This document shows, piece by piece, positions 50,825-62,359 of a stretch of DNA of 64,000 bases. A model generated the notes under the pieces. The model made no database searches, was not told where the DNA came from, and saw nothing but the letters and a program-made list of their open reading frames with translations. The stretch is from Phlebiopsis flavidoalba (lineage: Eukaryota; Basidiomycota; Agaricomycetes; Polyporales; Phanerochaetaceae). The stretch spans positions 124,001 to 188,000 of the forward strand of contig JAOCPU010000008.1 in NCBI GenBank assembly GCA_035772785.1, given 5' to 3'. The number at the start of each line of letters is the position of its first letter. Position 1 is the first letter of the stretch. Position numbers and translations under genes: made by a program.

Positions 50825-52250
50825 TCAGAGTTGTGAGACCCCAATTGACGTGGCGCGAATGGTAGCTCTCGGGAAGCGGGATCTGATGTAAGACTGGGTT
50901 TTGCCAGGGTCGGTCGAAGATCGCGACCACCCCAGGTCAAGCACCTTCAAGCTCGAATAGGGTGTTGATCCACGCAATTCCTTCATCGTACTGCCATCTA
51001 GGTTAAGCAAGGCTCGAAACTCCCGTAAAGATCGCCCCGGCTGGTCGATCGATATGGAATCTAAGCAATTCAAGCCAGGGAGCTGCGATGGTGGTACGCG
51101 GCCAGAGAACGGGGTGAGAGCGATGCTAATGAGGTTGCGGTGGGATTCGAGAAACTGGGAAAGCTCTTGCGCGGCGTAGTCCATAGGGAGGAAGTCGTCG
51201 ACGTGGAAGATTTCAAGGGTTTCGGCCAGGCCGCCCAGAAAATTGGCGAAGCGTATATCGACCCTCTGCTGCGTCTCGTCGAGTGCTTAAGTGGAGCTGC
51301 TTGAGCGCTTTGAAGCGTGGGAGACGGGATAGTATTCCGGAAGTGTTGACATCGGCCTTGAGCGCGGAAAGGTGGAGTATCGATAGTGTGTCCGGGAGGA
51401 GGTCACCAATGCGATGATCCGTAGGATGAAGTCAGGTCGCACGTCCGCCAAGCGCAACGCAGGGGAAGTCAATTGTCGCGGCTTAACTCCAGTAATTGCT
51501 CGCATGCATAGTGAAAGCAACGAGAACATGCTGCGGAACGGATCTTCATGCAGCTCAAGTCGCCGGATTCTGCCGCATGTTGCTTGGAGCAAGCTCAGCG
51601 CGTCTTCCAAAAATCCTTGTCGTCTGGACGGGCCCTAATGAGTGTGTCCAGTACCCGATGAATGATAAGCAGAGCAGAGAATCTAAATACCAAGCATTTA
51701 GGATGATTTGTTTGATGGAATGCCATTCATGTCACGGCACGCGTCGCGTAACACGGGTACCAAGTCAAGGCACTCCCTGTGGAACACATTGAAGGCGCCT
51801 CTCTGGAGTGATGAACCTGGAGTAGAAGCTCTTGTACTGATCTGGGACAGAACAACGCGATGAGTTCTTGAATCTCTACAGAGAAAGGAGACGGCTCTAT
51901 CATTCGACTAGTAGTAGGGAAGAGAGGGCAAGAGGAGCAGACGACCTGGCACGCGTTGTCGAGTCCGGCGGACGCGATCGTTATATGCCACTGGTAGATG
52001 GTGCATGGGCCCGCCATGTTACCTAACCTGGAAGGGCTCGCGGCATGCATTCGATGTCGGGGGCGAAGGGATCAAATGGCGGAACAGGTGGGGCTGACCT
52101 GGTCAACGGAGGGGCTGTCAGAAGACACACGGTAGTAGCCGCGTGCCAACAGATCTCGATGTCTTTTTTGTGAGAGTCCCCATATGAGGCAGGCTGAAGG
52201 AGTGGTTGCAATATGTTTGACGGCCGGGGTATACTAGAGGCGGTGAGTAT
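50825..52250 (-). CDS. F-box-like/LRR protein, copy 1
   Basis: Member of the large agaricomycete family of F-box-like proteins with degenerate leucine-rich repeats, presumed SCF ubiquitin-ligase adaptors. The C-terminal reading is clear: LSQFLESHRNLISIALTPF, LPGLNCLDSISIDQPGRSL, STPYSSLKVLDLGWSRSS and YIRSRFPRATIRA, with stop at 50825. A middle exon reads ALSLLQATCGRIRRLELHED and RSMFSLLSLCMRAI (about 51600-51500). The N-terminal part, including an F-box-like region and the block SFLPHM/WWHAATT-CVLLTAPP, lies in broken frames at about 52210-51790. The last exon ends in the same pattern (LxxLDLGxSRx...YIRxRFP) as the neighbouring copy at 53206-54319, so the two are paralogues. The start is not resolved. 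Confidence 0.6.
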
Positions 52251-53205
52251 TGAGTGAACACGAGGATTTCGCGCTGCAAGAATAGAATGATAAATGAACT
52301 GTTAGAAATCACTACATGAGGCTGTTACCAGTAGCAGAGCCTCTATCATAGCTTCCGTGAGAACTTGTTCTTTTCATCTACCCTTTCAGTTCGACCCCAT
52401 TTTGCGAGAGCACTTCTGAAATCTACCTGGATTATACCGAGCAAGGAAGTGACTGTGAAGCGTGCTACAGCAGAAAGTTCATCTGTTAGTATATAGCAAA
52501 AGTTATGAAAGCTAGATTGAGAGAAAGAGGTATGAAGAGACGTACAGAAAAGGTTTGATGAGCGGTAGAAGTCCTTCGGGAGGAGAACAAGGTCACCAGG
52601 ATCAAGATAATAGCGCTGTCAAAGAGGTGAGCTTTCTTCCGCCCTACAGTTAGCTTTCCGACTCCCAAGTTTTCTTTGTTGTGCAATCTCACCTGTTTAC
52701 TAGGACTGTTCACGTCCGTAGGTCGTCGCGTAACGCGCAAGGGCGGGTAAACCGAAAATGCGCTTTCCCACGACCCTGTCGAATGGCGCCGGGATTGTGG
52801 CGTCGCTTTTAAGCGCTTAGAGCCAAGGCCAAGTCAATCAGGACGGCTCAACACCACACCAGCTGAGCTGAGTCGTGACTACGCATTTACTTCGTGAGAG
52901 GTCCCGGATCTAGTAGTGCAGAGCGTCAATCATCGTGGGCCCTTTGAAAGCGTCGAGGGTAAGTGGCCAATTAGTCATCAAGCCAGCAGGTTCTGAGCCA
53001 TTAGTTTAGGTATTAGGGACGGGAAATAGTGTTTAGTTTCAGTAGTACGCTAGAGTTTGGTTCCGAATGTAAAAAAAAAAACAGAGAGAAAGAAAGAAAA
53101 ACTATCAAAAGGAGTATTATGGTAGGTCTGTGGCAGGTTTCTAAAAATCGAAGAGGTCCAAGTGAGGAACTTGAAGATTAGGCTACGAGGCATTGAAAGC
53201 ACCCG
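52251..53205. other. Spacer between the two F-box-like genes
   Basis: No gene supported. It contains an A12 run (53071-53082) followed by purine-rich AGAAAGAAAG-type sequence to about 53100. Confidence 0.45.
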
Positions 53206-54319
53206 CTACTCCCTCCGCTGAGGAATGTATTTTACTGCTTGCGGGAAGCGCTCCCGAATATATCTCTTGTATTCAATGAGATTGTCTTTGGGTAGCCGCG
53301 ATTGTCCTAAGTCAAGGATATGCAGGTTCGATGACGAAACCGTGCCGAAACTCTGCGGAACGGAGCATTTCTCGAGATTCACGAGCATGCCAAACTCTTG
53401 CATTGTGTGACTGCGTTGTCTGGACACAACGTCCAGGCATGTGAGGTCGGGGTTTCAGAGTGTGAGGCTCTACGAGGATACGAGGGGCAGGATTGAGGTT
53501 AAGACGAGCATGCGGGGGGTGTGCTCTTGTGTGCAGGAATGATTTCAGCTCACATGACGAGTAGTCAACGGGGATCGTGTCCTCGACGCTGAAGGTTCTC
53601 AGGGCCCTCATTGGTATGTCGAAGAGAGAGTGTAGCGTCAACGATTCGGCGTGTTTGGGATGGTTGAAGCGTAGATACAGCTCCTCGAGTGAGCTGAAAC
53701 GAGATAGGAGTGTGACAATCGTGCTCGTATCCACTGCGGGAGATAACGACAGGCGGAGGATTGAAAGGGTCCTCGGAAGAATGCTGATTGCGCGCAGTCC
53801 ATACATGGACAATATCTTCAGTCTTGCGGTAATGACTCTAGGTAGCAAGTCGTCGTGTGATAATGCCTTCGGCGCATAGTAAAAACACTTTGCGCATGGA
53901 ATAGGGGTGGTTTCATCAACTTCCAAGGAGCGGATTTTTTCTCGCGTAGAAATCGAACAAAGCTTTCTTTCCGGGATAATCATGAGATTCAACCATGGGA
54001 CGGCCCTTTCGATCGATAGCTTTAGATTTGATGTTGCGTCCCCGATACGATTTTGGAACTGCTTACGAGACAAGTGGTCCAATTCTCGTGCGGTATACTG
54101 TTGTTTGTGTCGCATACAAGACGTAGCAAAAGGTATGAGGTCGTCGCAGTGTTTATGGATGACAGAAGTGGCCCCTTGTCTGAAAGGAGGGAGTTGTCGA
54201 AGAACTTGTCGCTCCAGAGTCGACAGGAATCCCGCGACATGCATCTGCACGTTCTCAGGTAGAGCGATGGGGGAGGAACCATGTGTAGAGATGGGAAGAG
54301 TATTGGATTTGAGGGGCAT
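53206..54319 (-). CDS. F-box-like/LRR protein, copy 2
   Basis: The ATG at 54319 gives MPLKSNTLPISTHGSSPIA, then an F-box-like motif LPENVQMHVAGFLSTLERQV and LRQLPPF. Degenerate leucine-rich repeats follow: RVITARLKILSMYGLRAISI, LPRTLSILRLSLSPAVDTST and LLSRFSSLEELYLRFNHPKH. Near 53500 the frame shifts; the true continuation is NPDLTCLDVVSRQRSHTMQE, then LVNLEKCSVPQSFGTVSSS, NLHILDLGQSRLPKDN and YKRYIRERFPQAVKYIP, with stop at 53206. Only one or two indels interrupt an almost intronless gene of about 350 codons. Presumed adaptor of an SCF ligase; substrate unknown. Tandem paralogue of copy 1 in the same orientation. Confidence 0.7.
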
Positions 54320-56313
54320 CTGCCTGATGCAGGCGTTTTATACCCCCCCCCAACTATACGAACCTCCCCATAGGTCATTTACTCGGCCTGACACGAATCG
54401 AGCCAGTGCTCAGGCTCTCATACACAGACGACACGCAAGGACGTCGCGGCCAGCCGCAGCCGATGCCATAAAGGGGCATCTGTGGGCGTAGACCTGCAGA
54501 ATCAAGGCTCGAAATGGTCGACGGCTTATGGCATTTGGCTCTGATAGGAAGGAGCATTCGCTTGTGTACAAAACTGCCGTCATCGTCGGGTGAGCATGGG
54601 CGAGATCAGGATATGCGGTCGTGTGTGCCCACTAACTGACGTTTCCCCTATGCCGCATCCAATCGGGCAGAGCTAGGTTGAGAAGGTCTACATCCCTGGC
54701 GGCGAGCTTCTAGGGCAAAACAGATGTATACAAAAAAGGGGCGGAAGCACCTGTACCCCGAGGCAAGACACCCTCCCCCCGCGCCGTCCACTTTGAGCTT
54801 GATGCATAAGTAGATGTATTTCTTTCCATGAGCAAAGAGAGTCGTCCTTGATCAGCGAGCGGGGCCAAACAGAGTATACAAAAAAAGGGCGAAGCACCTC
54901 TGACACGCCGGAAGGATCAGAGTCGACCACGGTCTCGTTTTGCGATGATCATGAGTAACAGCAGATTATTGGTTTGTAGTTCAAAAAAGCCCTTACATGT
55001 TTTTACGTCTCTCAAGTGGTACGTTGTAGCCACAACGACAACGCCCAATTAGTCCTGTTGTGCATCACAGAGTTACATGGTGCTTCCCGGCATGGACTGT
55101 TGCGGCCTAGCATAAGTTGTTTTCTCGTGCTAAACCCATCCAAGGGGAGATAAACGCCCGCGCGTCGTACAGGAGCTATACAAAACCCACTGGAGCGGAG
55201 CTTACCATAAACTTTAGTTCTGACGTCGCCCTTTTCTTTTTTTTTTTTTTCTAGGGCTGAGCCGAATATCAAGCAGGACCAAACCGTGTTGTATCTTCGG
55301 CATGACACCCCCTAGTCGCGAGGAAATCTGCGCTGGAACACTCAGACAACACACACTGTCAGTAAGTAGGACTGGTACTTAAGTAATGTCTTATCTGCGC
55401 TAACCCTCAAAGTAGGTCTTGACCTCCTAAATCTACACGACAGAAAGATAAGCACACACTTGGTAGCTAGGAAAAAGAGAATGTGACTTACAACTCTTAC
55501 ACCAAGACTGACGACACGAATATACATATAACACGTAGCAAACGGACGCCATTTTGGTTCTGGCATTTGGAGTGTTTACTCCACTCCACGCCGCCGACAG
55601 CGATGCGGTTTTGACTTGATAAATGAGTTTGAAAAATCGTGGATCAAAGGAAGCTGAGCCCGTTTCTCCGTTGGAGCCCACGTGTGTGATGTATCTGTGA
55701 CTACCGCAATTGTGCTCCCCCTATGAGCGCCATCAAATTGGCGCCGGGATTGTGGCCGTGGAACCGCAGAGACGACAGACGCACAACTTGCGCACAACCG
55801 CTTTCCATACAAGGGGAGACAGTGGGTATATGATTGGACCCAGAATGATGTAGAATCCTGCTATGAGACGATTAAGACTGCCTGTGTGAAAAGAGCTGCG
55901 TAAAACCTTCTTTTAGCGAAGAACACTTCCTATCCTTGCCATTGGAGGGCAGAGTCGTCCTTGAATGACCAAGAGACAATCTGGAACCTGCCGAGAGAGT
56001 TGACCACGGAACACTGCTGACGAGCTGGGTATGCTGAGCATGATGGATATCATACTTGCTTCGCGTAATGATGAGTGCACGCAGGGACAGCGGGGAACTG
56101 AATGCGGATCAGAGAGGGGGTCTTAACGCTGATGCGGTGTTCGGAAAGCGAATGACATCGTCTCCTAGTAGGGGCACACACACAACGAAAACCGCCGCAG
56201 TAGAGCTAAAGTGACAGGCGTACACACAATGCGCGGCAGTTACAAATAACACTATGAAGGGTTTGACGCCGAGTGAGACCCGCTGAAGTTGGTAGCGAGG
56301 AGAAGTGGGTCGC
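54320..56313. other. Intergenic, about 2 kb, with an imperfect direct repeat
   Basis: Contains the direct repeat pair at 54717-54752 and 54867-54900 (listed separately) and a T14 run at 55237-55250. A minus reading at 55681-55342 is open in pieces but has no known motif. No gene is called. Confidence 0.45.
54717..54900. repeat. About 35-bp imperfect direct repeat pair, 150 bp apart
   Basis: AAAACAGATGTATACAAAA continuing to GGGGCGGAAGCACCT (54717-54752) is repeated as AAACAGAGTATACAAAA continuing to GGGCGAAGCACCT (54867-54900). The copies differ by a few indels. It may be a small duplicated motif or the ends of a tiny inserted element; nothing coding lies between. Confidence 0.7.
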
Positions 56314-58089
56314 TTACTTCCAAGACTCTATGAAAGGAACCCCCGTATCGCACCCCCCCACATTTTGTACATCCAACCTAGCCCTCGGCATAAGCCCTTC
56401 GTCGTATTACAGGCAGAGACAAAAACGACTCACAAGAATGTGTCATGGCCCCAGACGCCGCCCAGCTCGTAGTAGCTCACCATCTGGTTTCCAGCCATTC
56501 TCAGTGCGTCTGCGACCTCCCGCTGCTGCTCAACAGGGAACAGGATATCACTCTGCACACGAGCACAAGCGTTGGAGTATTCGTGGCAAGCGGCTGTAAA
56601 CCTTCTGCCAAGTCCGGAAGATGCGCTGGGGGATTCACTGGTGGGGGATGTGACTTCGAATGAGAAAGTTGGCTGTTGATAGTGTTCATGACGGGGTGAT
56701 GGAAGGTGCGCAGCAAGAGAAGGGGGGAGTGGTGGGGGGGTGAGACCCTAGGAGACGGTGGAACAAGCTTTAGGGATTTGAGTGATGAAGCAGTCATGTC
56801 GAAGAGGTCCATGGCTTTGGAGATATAAATAAGGGAATTGGCATCGTACTTGAGACAGAATTGCTCTCCCTGTGATGCTAGTTATTTCACACAAGGAGTG
56901 CACGAGCAACAATACTCTTACCTGGTAGTCCAGGTACGTCTCAATGAGAAAGTCGGGGCAAAGTGCCGGCACTCGTGTAGAGTCAGACTCCTCGTTCTCA
57001 TTAGCTTGTGGGTCTGGCCGGAATTTTCGACCAAAACGCTGATCCCATTCAGGACCTGACCGGTAGGTAATCGTAGCGATTTCTGCAACCATGTTTATAT
57101 TCGCATCCGTGTTGATAGGTAAAATACGTACGTCTCGCAAGCTTCATGCCGGTGTGAGGAGGGAGTCCGTGATAGTAGAATCCTTCTTCCAGTTGGGATC
57201 TGCCATCAAGACTTGAACAAGTTAAGCGAAGCTACGCTTTCATAGCGATCAGTTTTGACTCACCACTTCGTTTGCGCGAAGCGCATAGCAATAGCACTTG
57301 GGCTGCTGCGTGCTGTACCACTTATGCTGACAACCTTTCCTACTCGCTCAGGTATACCACCCACCCCGCCGCAAGACTTTGCATAGCACCCATAGACGAG
57401 CCAACACTCGCATACAATTTATCGATTCCCAAATGGTCGAGCAGACAGAATTGTGCGCGGACCATGTCGAATATGGATACTACAGGAAAACGAGTTGCAT
57501 AGGGGCTGCCCAATGGTGGGGTCTACCGAGGAAGGAACCGGTCGTGCCGTAGCAGCCGCCGAGAACGTTTGTGCAGATGATGAAGAATTTGGTTGGTATC
57601 GAGAGCACGTCCGGGACCAATGAAGCGTTCCCACCAGCCGTCCGCTGTGTTCAATTCGGTCGAGGCTGCATGCGATGAGGCGGAGAGTCCAGTATGCAGT
57701 AGTATTACATTGTCCTTTGCCGGAGACAAGGTACCCCATGTCTCGTATGCAATATCGAATTGGGCGAGCGGTGAAGCATAGACAAGAGGCAGAGGTTCGG
57801 AGTGGTGGTATGTCTTGTACGAGCTCGGGCTGGGACGAGCATATGGTGGCTCTGGGCCCTCGTTTGACCTAGACGGGGTGCTCTGGGATGAGGAGGCTTT
57901 CGAAGACGAGGCAAGGATGCGGGATTCGCGTGCTGCGTGCGCATCCACACAAGGAAACGAAGGCTGGGAGGGCGTAGGCAGCGGGCATGTAGATGCAGAG
58001 CGTGTTGAGGTGGAGCGTGCCCTAACCTGCGGGAACGCAGGAGTCCGGAGCGCTTTGAGTTGCCTGCGGGCTAGTTTTGCAGTATTCAT
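56314..58089 (-). CDS. Mitochondrial MET2-superfamily O-acetyltransferase (probable serine O-acetyltransferase)
   Basis: Alpha/beta-hydrolase acyltransferase that acetylates homoserine or serine with acetyl-CoA in sulfur amino-acid synthesis. The ATG at 58089 opens a basic, Ser/Arg-rich leader ([30 protein letters not shown]) typical of a mitochondrial presequence. The core reads [67 protein letters not shown], then nucleophile elbow [14 protein letters not shown] (about 57385-57345), [20 protein letters not shown], the HTGMKLAR region, [44 protein letters not shown], the acid in [12 protein letters not shown], and the base in [11 protein letters not shown] (about 56440). Stop at 56314. All three triad residues are present. 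GSSMG instead of the GGSMG of classical MET2, together with the leader, points to the CysA/Cys2-type serine acetyltransferase branch; this is inference. Confidence 0.88.
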
Positions 58090-58248
58090 GGTGAGGAGGT
58101 CGGTGAGGAGAGGATGGAGGGGACAGGAAAGCCGTGCTTAAAGTGATAAAGGTGATCATGCTGACTGGAATTGGAATTGTTTGTCGAGGCTGTCGATGTC
58201 AGCGGTGAGGCCAGTTCGCCCAACGATGGCGACAGAATTGTCCACGGC

Positions 58249-58304
58249 TGTGACGTGACGTATCTTCCGCTGACTAACCACGTGACACTAGTCACGCATG
58301 TGAC
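58249..58304 (-). promoter_or_regulatory. Two Cbf1-type E-boxes upstream of the O-acetyltransferase
   Basis: Read on minus, the 26 bp at 58279-58304 contain GTCACATG and GTCACGTG, both exact matches to RTCACRTG, the consensus bound by yeast Cbf1 (with Met4/Met28) at sulfur-assimilation promoters. A near-match GTCACGTC lies at about 58250. They sit about 190-215 bp upstream of the ATG at 58089, a normal promoter distance. The site could also serve the divergent gene on plus. Confidence 0.5.
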
Positions 58305-58460
58305 CCGAAGTCCGAGGGCCAACTTTCAACTTGCTCTGCGAAGTTGAACGTTGAACGTTGAACAGCGAGATCTGAGAAAGAAAGAAAAGTGTCGTCCATC
58401 CAAGACCATACTTTGATTTGAAGTACAGCTTCATTCGAAACCTCTTCAAGCAATGGGTAA

Positions 58461-60852
58461 TTGGATTTTGTCAATTCTCGCCCGCTTCTCACACCACGCT
58501 CAGTGCTCACTATATCACATGGAGTGTTTTCCCCTCATAGACACACCCGAGAGCCTACAATTCTGAGCCAACTCTTGACAAGACTCTCGCTCAGCGTCAG
58601 ACCCATCCGGAGCTCTCGCCTGATACGGCAAGTAAGTGCCTTCGTTTCCCCAGTTTACAGAAGACGTGACCTCGGGATCAATCGAGCAGGCTTACCACTA
58701 GGGCGGCCGCAGCTCTCAGACATCGTTCGAGAGCTACTTATTGGACAGACTCTTCCTCCCCGTACCGCGGAATCGCAGGGCTGCGCCCTCCCCATCTCAC
58801 CAAGATTTCGTGCAATATGCCCGAACGACGACGCCGAGCAGACTCGTCTCTGGACGACTGTACTCCAGCCAAACGGCCACGCAGGACCTCGGAACACACC
58901 CTACGCAGTCCCGAGTCGGCAGCCAGGGGGACTACCGACTCGGAAACGCTGCCCCTCGCCATGCATATGCCCCACAGATACCGCAGGAGAGGCTGGGCAC
59001 AGAACGAGCAGCGTCACGCCAGTCGATACTCAAAGTGAGTCGCGACAGCTGACCGCGTTTTTACAAAAAATACTGAAGATGAGTTGTCAGATGTGTATCA
59101 GGGCATATTTCAGGGCAAGGTCGCCGCGCCAACGCGTGACGGTCGGTACGTTGTGAAGGCTCTAAACGTGGAGTGGATTCCAGAACCACTACTGGGCAAG
59201 ACAAGGCTCGACATCCATTCCAATGGGCGTTTCGGACCCGCCGACCCCCTCGAGCGTCCCCAGATGTATAGCGAAGCCTATCCACACCTGCCGTGGATCC
59301 CTCGCCGCCCTCCTTCAAATCACGTCGCGCGCATTCTTTGGAACTGCCCGACGGATGAAACATTCGAAAAGGTCACAGAACACTCCGACACGGGGTTTGG
59401 TAGACTGAAGGTGGACATTATGGAGGCACTACGCAAAGCAATCGCTAGTCTTGACGAGCCCATCAAACGCCGGCGAGAGGAGCTCGCTCGAAATCCCGAT
59501 CCCCCCACGCTGAAGGAACTGAGAAGGTTCCAGGCGCAGATAGAGCTTGCGCTATCGGTCTTTGATACGCCGAGCACCCTGAAGGACTCCATTTCCTTAT
59601 GGGGGCACTTGCACCGCTGCTACGCGGAGCTCTGGGCGTGGCTCGCGTGGAAGGAATCTTCCCAGCAAGGAGTTTTGCATGGCCGGAATTCGGTGGAGGA
59701 AGGCATTGGCGGACGTGGTATCATGGTGCGTTTCACCACATCCCAGGTCACAGCGGTCGATTTGTGGGCGAGAGGGGTACCCTGCTGGTACTTGGTTCTT
59801 CGCGCGAACACTTTGGAGGTTGGAAAGGTCATCAAGTTGGAGGAAGCAGTCTGGGGCCGGCCCCCTTTCCTTCGTTCGGTGCCAGGCGAGTTTCTTGTCG
59901 GCCAGGGACAGTTCAAGGCCATCGCGGAATGGTCAAATCGGGTGGTGGACATCGAAGTTATCCCCATACCCGCGAACTACGTCATGCGAGAGGAGCCTGC
60001 ACGCGCCGTGGGGGAGGGAAGCAAGCGGGGCCAACAACGGCTAAAGGGTAGGTCTCGGTCCTGACTACAGTTCATGTAAGCAGGTACTGAAGAGCAGTGA
60101 TAGCGCCGCGCGGACATGACCCGTCAGCCGGAAACTCTTCACGAACTCATGCCTAGGCGAATTCATGTGTGGCAGAAGGCCATGGCGTCACTGGAAGTCA
60201 CCGAGGGCAGCAGGTCCACGGCTGGGTCACTGGGTACCCGAAGCGGAATTTTATCGTCACGTCCCAACAATCATGGAGGCTGTATGCGCACCTGTACAAC
60301 TGGTTTGCAGTGCGCCAGCGTGTGTACTTTCGGCTTGCTCAGGAGAAGCGTTTTGAACCTCCGGCACCGACGATGTGGCGACATCTCCTTGATACCTTCC
60401 CAGAGATGACCGAAGAGCAGAAGCGCAAGGCCGAGGCTCAGGTAGCGAAGTCTGCGAGCGGCAAAAAGGGGACGGCGGAGGCACATGCAAAGCGCGTCGA
60501 GGAGCGGACGCAGGCGCTGGCTTTTTGGGAAAGGCTCCTGCGGACGTGACATGCCCATCAGAATCGGAGCACCAGCGCCGCCAGAGTCATCTTTCGCGGC
60601 ACGACAATAACCGCCGCCTCCCTGGACCAGAAGCCGAGGCTGGATGTCGTGACGCGGTCGATTCGACTCGCGGCCTGGGAACTTTCGGAGGTCGCTTTTC
60701 AGAGTGGAGCTGTACGAGTTGGATTGCAGGTTAACGAGCCGCCGAGAAGGGGACGACGACTGGTCGTTTTACAGTTAGAGTCGCGACGTCTGATGGAGGC
60801 CGTTTTCGGGGGCGACCACTTCGCCATTCCGACGATTCCACCTCGGGGATGA
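58461..60852 (+). CDS. Hypothetical agaricomycete protein, long low-intron ORF
   Basis: No named domain recognised. A 5' part at 58461-59040 contains frame-broken, charged sequence (TLAQRQTHPELSPDTAS; then RRRRADSSLDDCTPAKRPRR, possibly a nuclear localisation signal). The main uninterrupted reading enters as NTEDELSDVYQGIFQGKVAA near 59070 and stays open to 60064. It has YPHLPWIPRRPPSNHVARIL, FGRLKVDIMEALRKAIASLD, LWGHLHRCYAELWAWLAW and TAVDLWARGVPCWYLVLRAN. Across a break it continues GWVTGYPKRNFIVTSQQSWR and WFAVRQRVYFRLAQEKRFEP (60210-60355), then an Ala/Lys-rich helix, and finally RLDVVTRSIRLAAWELSEVA and RVELYELDCRL near 60640-60735, ending at 60852. This layout is one I associate with a repeated agaricomycete hypothetical family. 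It lies about 0.6 kb from the Ty3/Gypsy LTR, which could mean repeat-rich surroundings. Confidence 0.6.
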
Positions 60853-61479
60853 CCGGGCTCTGGGCCCTGTAGAGTTGTGCCGTGCCGATCGGAGGCCCTG
60901 GAGGCCTTGCGCTGTCTTATGGTTCGGTGGCCTGGCCACCCTCGCCACTTCGACAGCCTGCGTTTGAGGAGGGCTTCCTCCTCAGACCTTGCTGACTTTT
61001 GAGTCCGATGCTGACCAAAAAACACTATTGTCGACGGTTTTATGACGAATTTCAGCGTGTGCCTGTAATCCCTCGCGAGTTTGAGGGTATGCATGATCAG
61101 TAATGAGAAGCGCCCCCGCTTCGCTTCGAGCGAACTAATCATTGACTATATTTCTAAGCAGTATGCATGCGAACATAGACACAAAGATCGCCACCTTCCA
61201 TCCGCGGCTTCAGAATGTCCAGTTTCAAACTTGATTGTATTTTAGCGTGGTCACAATTACAGCGGGTTTGTCGAACATTAGACAGTTTTGTACGGAATTT
61301 GAGGCTTTTGATATTTGTTTTATCTCCGGAGCGGGCGGTGATGCACAACTTAAACTCTGCTGCCCCGCAGCGGCACAACAACGGACCAGCTCTACCCTAG
61401 GCCTCAGACCTCCATTGTTGCCCTATCTTCTCAACAAATAGTACTTGATGGGTCCTCAGAAACAAACTGTATTTTGCAC
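60853..61479. other. Intergenic, no feature seen
   Basis: About 630 bp between the hypothetical gene and the candidate LTR. Densely stopped on both strands. Confidence 0.4.
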
Positions 61480-62019
61480 TGTAGCCCACATACTAATCAA
61501 CAGTATACATTTGCCCTTTTGAATTTTTGCGTGGTGAGAGACATACATGTGTGTTGGCATAACTATATTCTATCTCTTGTGCCACGGCGTAGTAGCAGAA
61601 AGAGTCTGGGTTAGGGCACCTGGATCGGCCCGATTGTGACGGGCGCGTCGAGTGCGTGGTCCGAGACGTGGACGCGAGGGGGGAGCCGGGGGACGTCGAA
61701 CGAGACACGCAAAGGAGTTCCGAGTAGAGGGGCGCCGTTACTGGCGTTGGTTTCGCAAAGAGACGTAGCAAGGCGACGAGACGACAGGATACGGGCGGGA
61801 GCGATGGGAACAAACATATACAAACGAATAGCGCAGGCGTCAACGAAAACCGAGACGAAATGTACAAATAAACGAGAATCGAAGGAAGGAAATAGTCCTA
61901 TGAGGCCCGAAGGCGTGCTAGAGAGACCGTGTCCGACAAACCTGGTAACGTTACTACTAATTCTTGCCATGCCCGGGAGGGCGTACTAAAAGGCCGTGTA
62001 ATACGGTCAAGCCGTTACA
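61480..62019 (-). repeat. Candidate 3' LTR of the Ty3/Gypsy element
   Basis: The right boundary is well supported. On minus the order is purine tract AAAAAGGGGGATGA (62020-62033), then TGTAACGG, the canonical TG start of an LTR directly after the polypurine tract, so the LTR begins at 62019 and runs leftwards. The outer boundary is a guess: plus TGTAGCCC at 61480 pairs imperfectly with GCCGTTACA at 62011-62019 and would give a 540-bp LTR. The 5' LTR is outside the window, so it cannot be compared. Confidence 0.55.
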
Positions 62020-62033
62020 TCATCCCCCTTTTT
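62020..62033 (-). promoter_or_regulatory. Polypurine tract of the Ty3/Gypsy element
   Basis: AAAAAGGGGGATGA on minus, immediately before the LTR start TGTAACGG. In LTR retrotransposons this RNase-H-resistant tract primes plus-strand DNA synthesis. Its position fits exactly. Confidence 0.7.
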
Positions 62034-62359
62034 AGCGCGAGCGGAGCGAACGCTTTCGAGGTGGGATGATAGGGTCGAGCCGGGGGCTTGTCAGGACGCT
62101 GGACACGCGACCAGAGCGAGTCGTGTCTGTGGTGGGCGTGCACATTACGACGGAGCGGAGGTTCGCCGCGTATGCGGGCGACGGGGAGCGCGGACGAGGA
62201 GCGGCAGCGGCAGCGGGTACGGCGCAGGATGTGCGGAGCGGGCAGTGGCAGCGGACGGCAGGGCAGTGCGGTAGACGGAGCGACGGCGAGGCAGCGGGCG
62301 ACGGGACCCTGTGGAGCTATGGAAGGGGGGAAAACTGTTGTAGGTCATGTAGGCACTGG

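Noticed and set aside
61636..61989. 117-codon plus reading within the candidate LTR.
   Set aside because: It lies inside a non-coding LTR, antisense to the element, with no motif.
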